This document shows positions 47,301-59,600 of a stretch of DNA of 64,000 bases, piece by piece. The notes under the pieces are model-generated. The model saw nothing but the letters and a program-made list of their open reading frames with translations, did not search any database and was not told the origin of the DNA. The DNA comes from Cyclospora cayetanensis (lineage: Eukaryota > Apicomplexa > Conoidasida > Eucoccidiorida > Eimeriidae), in NCBI RefSeq assembly GCF_002999335.1, contig NW_020312591.1, forward strand, positions 124,001-188,000. The letters are read 5' to 3'. A program made the translations under genes and the position numbers. Positions within the stretch are counted from its first letter, which is position 1. Each line of letters begins with the position of its first letter.

Positions 47301-50300
47301 GCTTTCTCACGAGGCTTCCAAATGCAGCGGAAACAATATTTGTGAAGTTTCCGCGCCGCAACCGAGCAAATATACACTTGCAGAACTATCGCATTACGCA
47401 ACTGCTCCTCAAATAGGTGCCTGTAGGCTGGATATCACTGCGTTTAGCGGATGAAATAAAGCGATTCTGTCTGCTGGCTACTAACAGTAGGTTGCTGGCA
47501 TGGAAGCCATGAAGAGGGGCGTTTATGTAGCTAAGCTAAATCGGTAAACGAAATGCGTTTCTCGCTTTGCGCTCCACAGGTTTACGAAGCACCGCCTCAC
47601 AACTACAGACACCCAAAGATGGGCTAGCATTCTTACATAAACAACATGTAAGTCAACGCTGCTAGGCTTTAAGTAACGAACTATTTCTTGGATTTTTCAC
47701 CCCTTATGGTGATTTTTTGGGGTAAATCCCATATCTCCCGCAGCACTATCTTGCATGATCTTGCGTTTGCCATTCTGTCTAAGCCTGCTGAGTTTAACAA
47801 GCCGTACGACACTGAAGTGCTCTTGGAAGAGGCTGACCGGCTAGAAAGAGCATTGCAAGTTATTGGCAGCCGCATCTTCTCATTGCGTATGGTATTATAC
47901 AATATTGAGCTTCCACAGTCCACTCTCGATGCTGCGAGGAAGCTGTATAGAGCTCCTGGTTACCTAGGATCAGATAGCGCGCAGCTTCGTCGAGTGTTGT
48001 TTCGCCGAAGCAAATGCAGCTGGATTGGGGATTCAGAGAGTCTGGCGTCGACCCTACATGTGTTGAAGCGCGCTTGGCCATCTGAGGAATTCTGCAACCG
48101 TTTGTTACGGCGATCAGGCCACGCAAAGGACTTGTCGCTGTTAGAACAAAAGGTGCGTTGGTCCTACTAAGAGCCAAACCAGCTCCCTCACTTGATGCTC
48201 AACACGGTGGCGCAAGCTCGCAATCTTCACGTTGCTGAGGAGAAGTAATGCAGATTGGTAGTCGCCGCCTATTTATTTTGGACAGCTAGGGGCGACGATA
48301 ATCACATAAATCCCTCATCACGAGCATCGTAAAGTACGCACTTTGTGAGATCATTGCCAAGTGTATCCGTATCTCATTGATCAGTTGAGCTTCAAGGGTC
48401 AAATCGCTGTGTAAATGGGGTGTGAGTGTATGCTCGTGGGACGCAGTTTCTGCCACTGGCACAACTTCCACAAGGCCGCCAGCGCGTGGCCATAGTGCTG
48501 TTTCTATTAGGCCTTGAAACTCAGTGGCAAAAGGAGTGTCGACGTCTGAATAAACTAGAAGAAGGTCTAGGAAATATTCGGCAGTCAAATATGCTTAAAA
48601 TTCTCTTTAAAACCTGTGTCGAAGTCTATTCAGAGATGAGCACACGGATCTCATACATGAATTCTCTGGAGATGGAAAATTCTCCATCGGCGAGTGATAT
48701 TAAACACAAGCAAGTAGAGCGTCCATGCTCTTTGTCAAACCAGGGACAGCGAACAAACTGCGGGCTGGAAAGTGTGCTGGATCAATTCAGCATCTGGAAG
48801 GGCAACGGGGATTTCAACCTAGGGTGCTTAAGAGATGCAGCGAGCATTACTTCCTCCCTGCTGCATGGATTCTCTCTTTTGCAAGTAGTTCTGCACAGAA
48901 GTTTTCTAGATCTTCGTGGAACCGGTGTGCCGTGTGGTAGCTACAAAATTTCAAATAGTAAATACGAACCTAACTACCACCCACTGAATATCCCATACCT
49001 CTATGCGGCAGAGATTCATGGAAGTTCCATGTTGACTGGAGCGGAGGTGGCAAATAGCAAGTGTACTCAATCTAGGGGCCTTTCGTCCTCCCACAACTGT
49101 AGCTGCATTTGCTGTTCGGACACGGGTCCACCAAGCCTTAGTATTCTACTAAAGTGGCAGAAAAAGCAGAAGCTGATAAAGGATCAGAGAATGCACAGAC
49201 AAGCATCAAAGAAGCCATTGAACCCTTCAAAAATGGCTCATCCAACGAAGTACACAAAAACGGATTTGCATAATGAGGTACACAAAGGATGCGAGCCGGA
49301 ATAGATGCCGCTCAGTATAGCCTGAAACCATGAACGCTGTGAAGCAGCCAACACCGCGGACCACTACCGCCAAAGGCGAATAACTATTCCTGAGACTGTA
49401 GGAGTTGTGAGACCGGCATACGCGCCACATACCACCTCTATGTCCTATTCTTATGCCTCAGAGCGACGATGTGTCTGCCAGAGAGGGCCTAGAGGAGGCA
49501 ATGGCAGTTGGTGAGTGCGAGCATATTGCTGAAAAGCGGGCATAAATACCGCACAGTATAATTATCAAAGTTAGCTGCCTCCGGAGAGCCTGGAATGCTG
49601 TGCAGGCCGTTTGGTGGTTGTGCAACTCTGCTCTGTTGGATTACAGTAACGCTATACTACAAAGCGCTGAGGAACCGCCATAAAAGGGTCGCTAAGCTAG
49701 GCAGGAATGTCCAAGAGTACTTCACGGAGTTATTCTCACCATTATTTGCTGACTTTATTTCTCACCCAGCAAAATTACCCGCTCCAGATGATTCCTTGGC
49801 TGTCCACAAAGTTAGTTCCGCGAGCTACACCCAGAGAGATACGGAACAGGGTCTGGAAATGGCGTGCCAGCTATTGAAGACAGTTCACAGCACTGGCTTA
49901 CTGATAAGAGATGCATGGTCAGTTATTCTGATTTTTGTAAAGTGGTAACCTTAGACTGCACGGTAAATTGCCCATATACGTGGGGATCTTTAGGCTTGAA
50001 CCACATTAGGTGTCAGGCTATTAGGCTGTGGTATTATGTTTCAGGCAGGGGCTCCTAAACAAGAACAAAAACGGCATTTGCGCTATGAAGGATGATTGTA
50101 CAGAACTGTGTCCATTAATGCACGAGCCTGACGACGATGCGGTGAGCTGAATTTCAAGGCAGAAGCTGTTGCAGATCAATACTTTTTTTCGAGAGGACTC
50201 AATACCTTTTTCTTTCAGTGAGCCTGTGGTTGCGTTTGTCTCCCAGACTTTTTCCATTTCTATGCCATTGACCTCCGAGAATTGTCCACATATGCTAGCG

Positions 50301-50526
50301 AAATATGCTGCGCTTGCAGCAGACGCGGCAGTTAGAGCTCAAGAGAGTGTGGCGCGTAGCAGTCCGCAGCATGCTGCGCGAAAGATACAGGAGTGCATGG
50401 AAAGCTGCTCGTCTACCAGGATATGTGCTCAGTAGTACAGTCACGGAAGCACCGGCAAACGGGACAACCAGACCAGCGGGTCCATTAAGCAGCAAACTTT
50501 CGTGGATAGCTCTCCGCCTCCAATAG
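44330..50526 (+). CDS. Multipass membrane protein with coiled-coil region, multi-exon, unknown function
   Basis: Exons with consistent phases: 44330-44529, 44802-47416, 47580-47647; then an exon ending at 48152 (start uncertain, perhaps 47786), 48447-49277, one ending 49917 (start uncertain), 50045-50141, and 50320-50526 with the stop. The first exon and the large second exon supply hydrophobic segments: CVFYLFLLLVAFWVASVV, AVLSLMLLYFFSSIIYRACL, FAVTLVISFFCIAAVTALTG, LTCWIILLSD with LFVLYIVMLLRL, and GCIIAAATLACM, so about six spans. The rest of exon 2 is soluble and ends in a coiled-coil-like part (ELKKQTENLSKKINETRYLR). The later exons are basic and contain a CSCICC cluster. I do not recognise the family. 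The 3' half could be a separate gene if the unproven joins fail. Confidence 0.5.
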
Positions 50527-51658
50527 TGCCCCTTCAAAGTAAATACTCTTAGTGGCAAAAACCGCAACTCGAAGATATTATGGCATAAGAATGTAGCGAC
50601 CATGACGGCGGCGCCGGTAGTAGTCTGTTGCCAATGCCAAGTAAAGCTAGTTGCTTACTTCGAGGGAAGAAGAGGAATGGAATTGTACCTTGAAAGTAGC
50701 TCTACTGCAGCCACAGCAACACCACAGTGAAGCAGGGAACAGCTGCCACAAACGCAATGTAGCATAAGCTAAAATATCGGTATCAACGGGTCAGTAAAAT
50801 AGAGCTAAACCAGCAGATGATAACGCATGCAATGAAAGCCTCCCAAGTTGTACAGGTCGCCCCAGGGTCGGCAAATTGGTTTCATAAGACAAACACGCTC
50901 AACAGCGGATAACATCCCATCCAACAGAGCAGAGCACCAGTGAGATGGCTGTATGCAGTTTCCAACTGCTAGAACTAGAGATATTAAAGTCTAGTCAATG
51001 ATAAAGACATCAGCACTAGATGACCGTCCCAAATTTCATTTTACCGACTTTGAACTCTCATTACCAACTACATCGTGGCCTTTGGCTCGCAAATCTGCGC
51101 AGCACCAACCGTACTATTCTCTAATTTAACACCTCATCAGGAATGACGAACCGGGGACAAGCGAACAGATTATACAGAGGTAAGAGCATGGCTGGATGCT
51201 GCTGGAAATGAGCACTTAGCACCAGCCCTGATATTAATATTTTTGGTGTAGGCACAATGGTTCGACGAGACGTTTTGACTAGGTCTTCTCGAGTATTCAC
51301 TTGTACGCCAATAATCGTTCAATTCATGAGGCAACCTCTAAAACCGCTCACGTCTGACGACTTGTGGTAGTTAGTTCTGCGTGAAGAAGGTTTTTTTTGG
51401 GGCACTCGCAAGCGGCAGCGCACTAAGCTAAGCTTAACGTCGGTATACTACAGTATGTGCGTTAAACTATGAATTGGTTTGAAATTAAGTAATCAGTTTG
51501 TCTACTTCTATGTAGTGTGGCTTTTGCCAATGGCAACTTCATATTTATCGATATTCCTTTTTGCTCATCGATTTCCGTGTCTTAGCTTTGTTGATTCTCC
51601 CACAGCTTGTTGAGCTGACCTCGGCACCACCCTATGAGTCAGGGCTTGTATACAGGCT
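50527..51658. other. Intergenic, nothing seen
   Basis: No open frame above about 60 codons, no repeat and no motif in this stretch. Confidence 0.6.
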
Positions 51659-51832
51659 TTAGACCGTAGCAACTCCTGCGAGCAGACGTGCCATGAGTAA
51701 AGCCACTATTGAATCATTACACCGCTGAACGGCACTCCGCAAGGACCATCTGCTTCCTGGCATCTCCGGTACATAGCGAGAAACACATCCAAACGGCTTA
51801 CATAATCGACGAATACTTGCCATCCTTACAGC
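51659..51832 (-). CDS. Candidate terminal exon, unknown protein
   Basis: A minus-strand acceptor (AACTATGCAG) at 51833 opens a frame to a stop at 51659 that reads VRMASIRRLCKPFGC and NDSIVALLMARLLAGVATV. The composition is protein-like. No upstream partner is certain: 52319-51954 is open on the same strand but overlaps a retroelement-like plus-strand frame. Confidence 0.25.
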   Translation of the reverse strand, partial: AVRMASIRRLCKPFGCVSRYVPEMPGSRWSLRSAVQRCNDSIVALLMARLLAGVATV

Positions 51833-51989
51833 CTGCATAGTTTCCTTGTTGGCATGGCCACACTCCCGCATCCATCAATATAATAGTGACTAGATATTCG
51901 TGTCTTTCCACCATGTGTGGAGATACCGCATTAACCTTGCCTTGCAGGTCGGCCTATGCCGCCTCAAGAGCTGCTGGGCCATTGTAAAC

Positions 51990-52380
51990 CTCCATCGCCA
52001 GGATGAGCCGTTTCCGAGGAAAATTGCAACAAATAATGCATCGAATAGCCTGAGCACCACCAGGCAGCTTTGGGGTAAACTTGTATCCCAATACATTGCA
52101 TTCAGAGCCAGTGGATGCGCGGGAAACAGCTGCAACGTAAAATATACTACCAAGTACAACGTTCCATCTAGTGCTTGCGTAAGAACAATTTACCCTGAAT
52201 TTAATACAATCTTTAAGAATTGGCTTCCTTTCAAAGATGTTGTGCCTTCCGCTGCCCGTGCCCCTCTGTGTTCGAGACATGAGGGGGCTGGGCACACGTC
52301 CCCCCTTGGAGCACTCCAATCATTCACAACAAGTTGCGCAAAGCGTCTGGCGGGAACACAACGTTTAGTCTTCTTGTATC
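51990..52380 (+). mobile_element. Retrotransposon relic, RNase H end-like (candidate)
   Basis: The plus-strand frame includes NVKYTTKYNVPSSACVRT, similar in layout to the end of gypsy-type RNase H (…KYxPGKxNVxADALSR), followed about 45 residues later by CSRHEGAGHT. The DNA TTCGAGAC-TGAGGGG at 52271-52286 is shared with the 37-kb relic (36909-36924). The frame runs about 190 codons but shows no conserved catalytic acids. It may be a diverged, dead copy; the overlapping minus-strand frame is an alternative. Confidence 0.33.
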
Positions 52381-52488
52381 TGGCTTACAGTACTTCACAG
52401 TCGATAAGATATATTAATAACAAACCAGCTAGTCAAGTCTTTTTTATGTCTTTGTCGGATATGGCGGATTTAGGATAAAATACCTGAC

Positions 52489-52640
52489 CTTAGCATAGCC
52501 CACTATACTAGCATTTTCAGCTTCTCTTAATGCACAGTGATACGATCTCTTCTCCATACACGAATCGTAAACACATGAAATACTAAGATATTCTTTATAC
52601 CCAAGCTTTACAGTTGCAGTATTCACAATTACAATGAATA
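52489..52640 (-). CDS. Candidate internal exon, unknown protein
   Basis: The minus-strand frame reads VKLGYKEYLSISCVYDSCME and onward and ends at a donor-like GCTAAG|GTCAGG at 52489. The composition is protein-like but the stretch is short and isolated. It may belong with the exon at 53348-53557, although that one ends in a stop. Confidence 0.2.
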
Positions 52641-53347
52641 AATGGTTAGGCACCAAGAAACCAAAGGCGCACATGCGTAAGCCTCGTCATTGAAGACTGG
52701 AACTAGTACACGGCTGTTCTTTTTGCCACCAGCATTACTGCATATCATAACGATACTGACTGAATTATATGGTGTTTATGGAGCATTCTCTAAACAAGAT
52801 ACAACAGGATGTCGGCACAGTGCAGTCGCGTGAAAACAGTAACAGGGAATTTTTCAGTAGAGCATTTGAGACCGAAGGTGTCCAATTTTGACTACATACA
52901 TTCTGATATGTGATGAGTCTGTTTGAAAGCTTAGTCGACATGTGCTGCTGGTCCGTCTAGGGTACAGGTGTAAAAGGAAGCCCAGGCCAAAGGCGGAGGA
53001 AGCAGATATTAACAGCATTTGTCTGACTGGCTACAGTGGCGTTGCGGAGGAGCCGCAAATCATGCACTCAACTACGTGGTGGGGATTACATTCGTACAAA
53101 ATGGCTTTCAGTTACCATGGTTCACATACCTGGCCATAGTGGTACGCGTAAAGCTGGAATATGCGTCCTGAATGCATACCTGCGTTGATGCTCGCGGCCA
53201 TCCGGCTACGCATTCGCATGTGTGTACGTCTGCTTTGATCTGTCCATGCTTGCGAGTTGGCATGGAGCGTTAGTAGCTAGTACAGACTTTTGCCAATGCC
53301 GTCTTGACGCGTGCAGGCGATTTTAAGTTGTCGATAATGCGTTTTTC

Positions 53348-53557
53348 CTAGGGTGGGGTCCAAGCAATCTCGTGTCTTTCTAAGTCGCGTTCGGTCTTTA
53401 AAGTACACAACAGTGGAAAGAGATGGCTAGACAGCACAATCGTAGTGTCTTCACCATTATTGTAGATCGCAGTTGCCTTGTTCCTGCACGCAGTCTTGGA
53501 GGTTTTGCTAAGAATACGTAACTGTACACCCATTCCAGATTGACCCTGCATCAAGTC
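53348..53557 (-). CDS. Terminal exon of an unrecognised minus-strand gene
   Basis: A good acceptor (CGGCAAATTCAG) at 53558 opens a phase-0 frame of 69 codons plus stop. It reads GMGVQLRILSKTSKTACRNK and IVLSSHLFPLLCTLKTERDL, a plausible globular segment with alternating strand-like pattern. Upstream exons would lie above 53.56 kb; a frame at 53859-53560 is open but not convincing throughout. Family unknown. Confidence 0.35.
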   Translation of the reverse strand, partial: DLMQGQSGMGVQLRILSKTSKTACRNKATAIYNNGEDTTIVLSSHLFPLLCTLKTERDLERHEIAWTPP

Positions 53558-53859
53558 CTGAATTTGCCGATCACACAAACTTTTGACGCGCCCTCGAAAT
53601 ATATCACAAACATCAGAAATGGATTGTTATGATAGGCTAGTAAAGTTCCTAATGAATGGCTACAGGGTATATACCACCAATGTCTAAAGCATTTGCTAGT
53701 GTGATGGCACACTGAATAGATACACAGACTCGTCTTTCTACACAAGCCAAAATAGCGGTTTTCACATGGCGGCCTGGCGGACACACCTCGTGAGTTTGAG
53801 TCTTCTTTTGATGTCCAGGGAGCATACGGGGCAAGCCTGTGTAGGGTGCTGCCGTCCAC

Positions 53860-56800
53860 GGTCCCAGATATTTAGCTGTTGAAGCACTGTTGTGGCCAGT
53901 GCTAGTGCGGCAAGTTCATTTCTTTCTCACGAAGGACAGCTCGCGTAAAGAGGGATGAGTGTGTCTATCCTCCTCAGGTCGCTACAGTGGGACCCCAATC
54001 ACATGCCCTGTGTGTTAACAAAGGGTAGTCGCCTTTCCCCATGTCTTATTCCAATATTATCACTGTAGGGGCTACTGAGAGTGGCATTAGCCTCCTGTGG
54101 TCGTTTGTAGATTAAACCTTGACTATGGGTACCTTTGACGATGGCATACAACTTCACCCACTACATGCAAAGTATCAGTAGATGCAAGCGTTTCGTTACA
54201 TGGCATAGCACGTACTGTAATAGCATACTGTGGCAACTGTACTTTGCTGTAGGCCACTTATACTGTGTGAGTCTGCGCAGCTCTAGCTGTACCTTTATTT
54301 TAAAGCCTTTGCGCACAATAATGCACAAGGCACATTTAACAGGTTCCTAGTTAAGTGAAAGCTGTCGTAAGCGCCAGCAAGTCTCACGGCTTATTGTACC
54401 TGAGTTCTCAAACGCCAAGCTGGGTCATCTCACGCCTCATGAAACACGTACTCGGTCATCTTACGGTATACCGCGTCAGAAAGGCATTACCCGCAGATTT
54501 TGAGATATTACGAAGATGGTATATGACCAATACCTCATTTTTGTCATAATATTGTTCAGCCCTAACAAGCATGTGTGAAGCTCTCACCAGAGCAAGTGTG
54601 CCTGGAGACGCTTCAGAAATGACGCACAGGCCAAGAGGGACAACTGTCTCAAAATTGATTGCATCATGAAGATATCTGAGAGTTTAATGCAGGCTCAGTT
54701 GGCGCATGCATCTGTCGTTTGCTATCAGTTGTGCAGTGGAACTCTGCAATGGCTTACCAGTTTTCCCGTGGCTCGGAATGCTGACTTGGTCTTGTGCATG
54801 TATTCTAAATGGACCTGCTTTGTTGGAACACCTACGCTTAATAGGCAGGCTATGACACGGGCAGTGGTAAAGGGGGGGAGAAAACAGTCGAATCGCTGCT
54901 TCTTCATGTTTTTCTTCGCTGAGAGTGAATACTTTTTAAAACGTACTTTTTGTAGCTTCCTGACTTGGTCGCGTAAGAGCTTGAGCCTCTACTGGCCACC
55001 GCTACCAGTGACGGCTTTGTGCCTTGTTAAGTTAATTTTAGCCCATTGGGTAACTAGATTTCCGTGTGCAGTCTTCAAAATCTTTTCACTCTGAGCCGGG
55101 TAGCACACATTGTGCTGCAACTCAACCTCAGAGATAGCAAAGCCAATTAGAGATACATGTTTCTTGCAGGGGAATCAGGTATTTATTTGCTAGCTATTGA
55201 GACTGCCTTACCTAATATTACAAGCAATTAGATACTCCCTGCACAATGCATATCTCCTTACTTGTCGAAACATGCGTGCTGGCACAGCATTTTGAGAGGT
55301 GACACCGCTTCTAGGGCTTTAGCGTACAGATGAATAGTGGACACAAATAAAAAAAAGCAAGAGTTGCAGCTAAAAAGACTGAAGCCTGGCGCAACACCGT
55401 TCGACGTGCCAGCTGCCGCCAACTTGAGCACATTTCATAAGTGGAGCAAGCTCAGGTATCATTTCTGTTCTTATTTTCAAATTCCATATGGCGAATTCGC
55501 TGTACCCCTGCTATTATTTCTCAGCTGCATGTGAGTAGCATAATTTATTTTCTATTGAAATCCAAGACCTCAACTGTTGCATCACCTAAAATTTTTAAGC
55601 CTACGTCTGTGGTCGTGAACCTTTGCCGGCGTTGGAACAATCAATGGTAAAAGTTCATTCTTTCGGTTAGACTTCACCTTTAAATTAGTTGGCGAACACC
55701 ATTCACTGCTTGAGGGCACAACTTGTTACTGCGGAAAACGTATTTATAAGCGAAATCAGCTTGTTCTTCGACAACTACAGAGAGAGGCGAGTTTCCTTGC
55801 TAGCATCACACGTTATACTTCGGTAAGACACGCAGGTCGTACATAATATCTGTCTCTTAACTGATATTGTAGCCATTGTAGTAGGGACGGACGATGACCG
55901 TGCGCTTGCCAGTTTGTTGATTCAGGGAACCTTCAAATGAAGCAACTAGATTTTTTCTGTCAAAGAATAGGGTCCACAGTAGTGCTTTTTGTTTCAAGGT
56001 TGGATTGCACTACCCTTGTCTGTTTTTTCTGCATTCCTGAATAGGGAGCACACTTGGACCTTGAAGAGCTCCAAAGCTATAGTTTACACGCGCAGAATCA
56101 GAGAGAAAACCACAAGAATACTTCAGCCTGGCTTGTTGCTGCATGTAGAGCCAAAAGCAAATATTCTCCTCTAAGATCAAAAAATGACTCGCGTCCGCCA
56201 AGGGCTCAACAAGGGCACAACATAACATAACTGCTATCTGCTGGAACCGTGCTCAAGTGTTTAAATAGAAAGATCCCATACTTGGAGGTAAGGTGCACTT
56301 GGACCAACAGCAAGGCACCTCGCCGATTAATTGTTTCATGATATCCCTTAGTTGATGTTACGTGTGCAGCTCAGCATGTTGGATATCCCGTCTACTACCC
56401 ATAAGTACATGTGTGTATTAGACTGTTTATTACCGAACATGTGAGGGACTGACAGAAATTGAGTACTTAGTATCTTGCTTGTTATGTTGCTATCTGGCGG
56501 AAATTATGGTGGACATATTGTGACAAACCTGCACCGCCAACGATATCAGCTCAACGCGCGCCTATAAAATTTTAAGCACTCTTTTAGCCATATAATTGCT
56601 GCAGATAATGCAATTTCTCACTTGACCGAAGCAATACCGGTAACTTCAAGTTGAAATTTATTTTGCGACATTGATGTGGAAAGCCCACTCTGATATCCCT
56701 GGAAAACACCCCAATTCATCATTTTTAACCATATGCAGTTTGTAAGCTGTCCTTCATGGCAGCACTGCTCCGAAAGTGTTTTTACGTGTAAGGATGGAAG

Positions 56801-57793
56801 CACGGCCAAAGTCTTTTAGAAGCGCAGATCAGCAATAATTCCGTTGCCAGTCCATGAGGCCAAATATGATACAACCCTGGGTTGCACACTACTGTAATGC
56901 CTGTGCATAATCGAGCAGCAGACTAGTGTTGCAGGCCTAGTGGTGCGTCTGAGTAGCAGCAAATGTGTTTATGTAGGCATCGACGTGCATATCGCCGTGT
57001 ACTTTGTGAAATATTTGAAAGCATTTGTTGTAAAATAGGATCCAGAGTAGCAGGGTCTCTGAATGTAAGGCTGCTTTGTTGCCAGTACTTCGTCTGTCCT
57101 TATTCATTTCTCTTTTTGCGTATTACTGAGTGCAGAAGAGACCACTAAATGCTGCACAGGATTGTGTAAAGTAATCAGGGCTTCCATAAGGAACAGTAGC
57201 ATTCATAGTTTATGATTTTTCTCGCCATGATCTAGAGCCTTTCAAAAACGCCCTAGAAAATGTTGAGCTGTCCAAAAGTCTGAAGCCGCCACACAAGCCT
57301 TATTTCAGGGATTGAACTAGGGGCTGCCGTCAAAATAGTTTGCATAGGCGGTACACTCTCCGAGCTCAAAGAAGAGGAGCACGGCACCCGACATATGCAA
57401 CACACCCTGGCACCGCATGTGTATTTCCTAGAGAATGCATATCTTTAAACTATGTGTTTTTATAAATTTTAATGTTCCTGTAATTCATGAAGAGGTTCTT
57501 GTCGCATCACTCCCTTGTACGGGGATCCAGTATGAGGAGACAAAATGGGTTCAGCCTCATCAGGGGCACCTGCTTAGAACCACATGGATCACAGCGAGTG
57601 CGTCGCTCTGGAAGGACGAAGCCAGCCACTTGCTGGCACACTGGTGCAACTAGTTTGCAAAAACAGCCGGAACCCCTCGTCCTGATTGCGAAAAGGAAGC
57701 CGCGTTTACTCTATGCAACTGTATGAGCCGCCTTGACCAGATTTTAAAGCTGCTATTAATTTTTGACTGAAATCGAATCAGCGTCCGAAGCTA
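53860..57793. other. Sparse region, weak exon-like candidates only
   Basis: A plus-strand frame of 142 codons at 54666-55094 starts with ATG but is Cys/Phe-rich with no motif. A single exon-like stretch at about 55371-55455 (LKRLKPGATPFDVPAAANLS) is flanked by CAG and GTAT. Plus-strand fragments at 57487-57726 look like degenerate coding sequence. None is strong enough for a gene call. Confidence 0.35.
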
Positions 57794-58150
57794 ATGCTTT
57801 GTGCCCACATGGCTACAATGATTACCCCTTGCTATGTTTTGTTTGTTTTCGCCGGGTTGGTGAGTGCCACTGTCGAACAAAACAGTGGCATTCTTCCGAA
57901 TGCACAAGTGCTTTTGAGCGATGGCAAGGTTGTCTGTGCAGGTCTATCAAACAATCAAGCAGCTGCAATGACCCACCTACAGTCATTCCAGAAGAATAAC
58001 GATGGCTTTGGTGGAAAGAGAAAGCTCGCCCTGCCGTTGGCAGCAGCTCTTGGAATTTTTCTGGCTACCTTGCTGCTCTTGTGCTGGTCTAGAAGCATAA
58101 GACCCGCTAGTGTCGTCAAGCCGGTACCAGAAGACGGCCTTTCCGAAGCG
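57794..58150 (+). CDS. Small secreted or type I membrane protein, first exon
   Basis: ATG 57794 (or 57809, which has the better context ACATGG) opens a frame with an N-terminal hydrophobic signal-like segment (CYVLFVFAGLVSATV), a short ectodomain of about 50 residues (ILPNAQVLLSDGKVVCAG), a clear membrane helix (ALPLAAALGIFLATLLLLC) and a basic cytosolic start (WSRSIRP). The exon ends at a consensus donor (CCGAAGCG|GTGAGT). Downstream exons were not found with certainty; without splicing the frame stops at 58204. This is the architecture of a parasite surface or secretory-organelle protein, but no known family is recognised. Confidence 0.5.
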
Positions 58151-59600
58151 GTGAGTACCACTGGGTTAATCGAGTCTGCTTGTATGATGGTAGCACGCTC
58201 GTAGAGAGTCGACAGTCAGCATAATTGCTGAACGTCAAGGCCTTCTGGAATGCACGCAAGGCACGTTGTTGTATTAGGCATGACTAGGTATCGACCGCCA
58301 TCCAGCCCTCCCTCCGGAGCCGCGTAACACGGAAATACCAAATTTTGCCACGTGTTGAGGGTTAGTGTGTGTACTAAGGATGACAGTGTCGAAGGGATGG
58401 CCAACTGTGAAAGTGCCCAACCCAGTCTGCCACACGATGCTGCAAAGCATGCTGGATCTCCTGCAAACCACAGGCACTGTGCGTGCTAGCCAACCATGAA
58501 ACTCAAAGCGCTGTTCGGGCTGTATTGCATCCAGTGTTCTAGTTCGTCTGAATTTCCGCAGTTTTAGGGGCACATGGAAGGCTGGCCAGTTGCTCCTAGG
58601 TGTTTGCCTTTAACAGAAGTACATGAGATAATGAGGAGCAATACGGCCACTATGGCGGCATCTTCCCGTACATTAATTAACGGCGGGCCTGCAATGTGTA
58701 TGAGTCCATTTGTACTACTATATTAAGGAATGGACGTAGGGCTGCTAAACTGGTTTTCTAGCTACATGTAACGCGTGGATGCGGCACTGGTAATACTGGT
58801 GTGCGTGCATATTTGGACGGCTTATGGTGGAAGACATACCCTAAATATTTTGTTGCACTTACTCTGACAGTACTTTAATAAGTCCACTTGGTTAGCATAG
58901 GACTTTTGTGCTTATTAATGTTAAAATAGGTAGTAGTAAGCAACGCGCGGCACTGAACAGCCCAACGGAATCTGAGCTTTGCCACAACTGATCACCGGCA
59001 AGACGTTCATATACATCATCTGACCTACGATCTACTGCGCTGTCATGGAAAGCTAAAATATTTAGGTGCCTTGATCGGCGAGTATTCCTTGGCTGGTGAT
59101 GTTATCCGCACGGCATTTAGCAAGTGAACTATGAGCTAAAGCTTGAAAGTTCGTCAAGCAGTGTCGGAGGAGGGCAACGAATGTCCATTACACTGTGGCG
59201 CACATTCGGCATCGAGGTACCTGATTAACGTGCACCGTTTTATAAGTGCTGAGGAGTGACGTGTGCCTTGGGCCGTCCAGCTGCTTGTAGGAATCGTTAG
59301 CACGCCAAGTTAGGCTTTACGTTGAAGAGAAGCGTAAGCCGCTGAGGAGGTTTCCTTTAGAACATAACGGTGTAGTAGGTATTTTACTGCACCTAAATCC
59401 AGTGTGCTTGTTAGAAAGACGCTGGCATGTACCCAGAGAAGGCCCCTAGGCGTTCAGATCGTGTGCGCATCACAATACAGGTGCATGTAAACTATCATCC
59501 GCAGTGCGAACTGTGGAAGGCGCAGAGGCAGTGGGGTGGCGGGTGCATTTGGAACCAGCAATGGATAGGGTATACTGCCTTTGAGGGTGGAAACCATTGT
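58151..59600. other. No secure gene
   Basis: This could contain introns and later exons of the small membrane protein. A plus-strand frame at 59427-59642 (MYPEKAPRRSDRVRITIQVH) is short, and its end runs into the repeat array. Confidence 0.4.
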
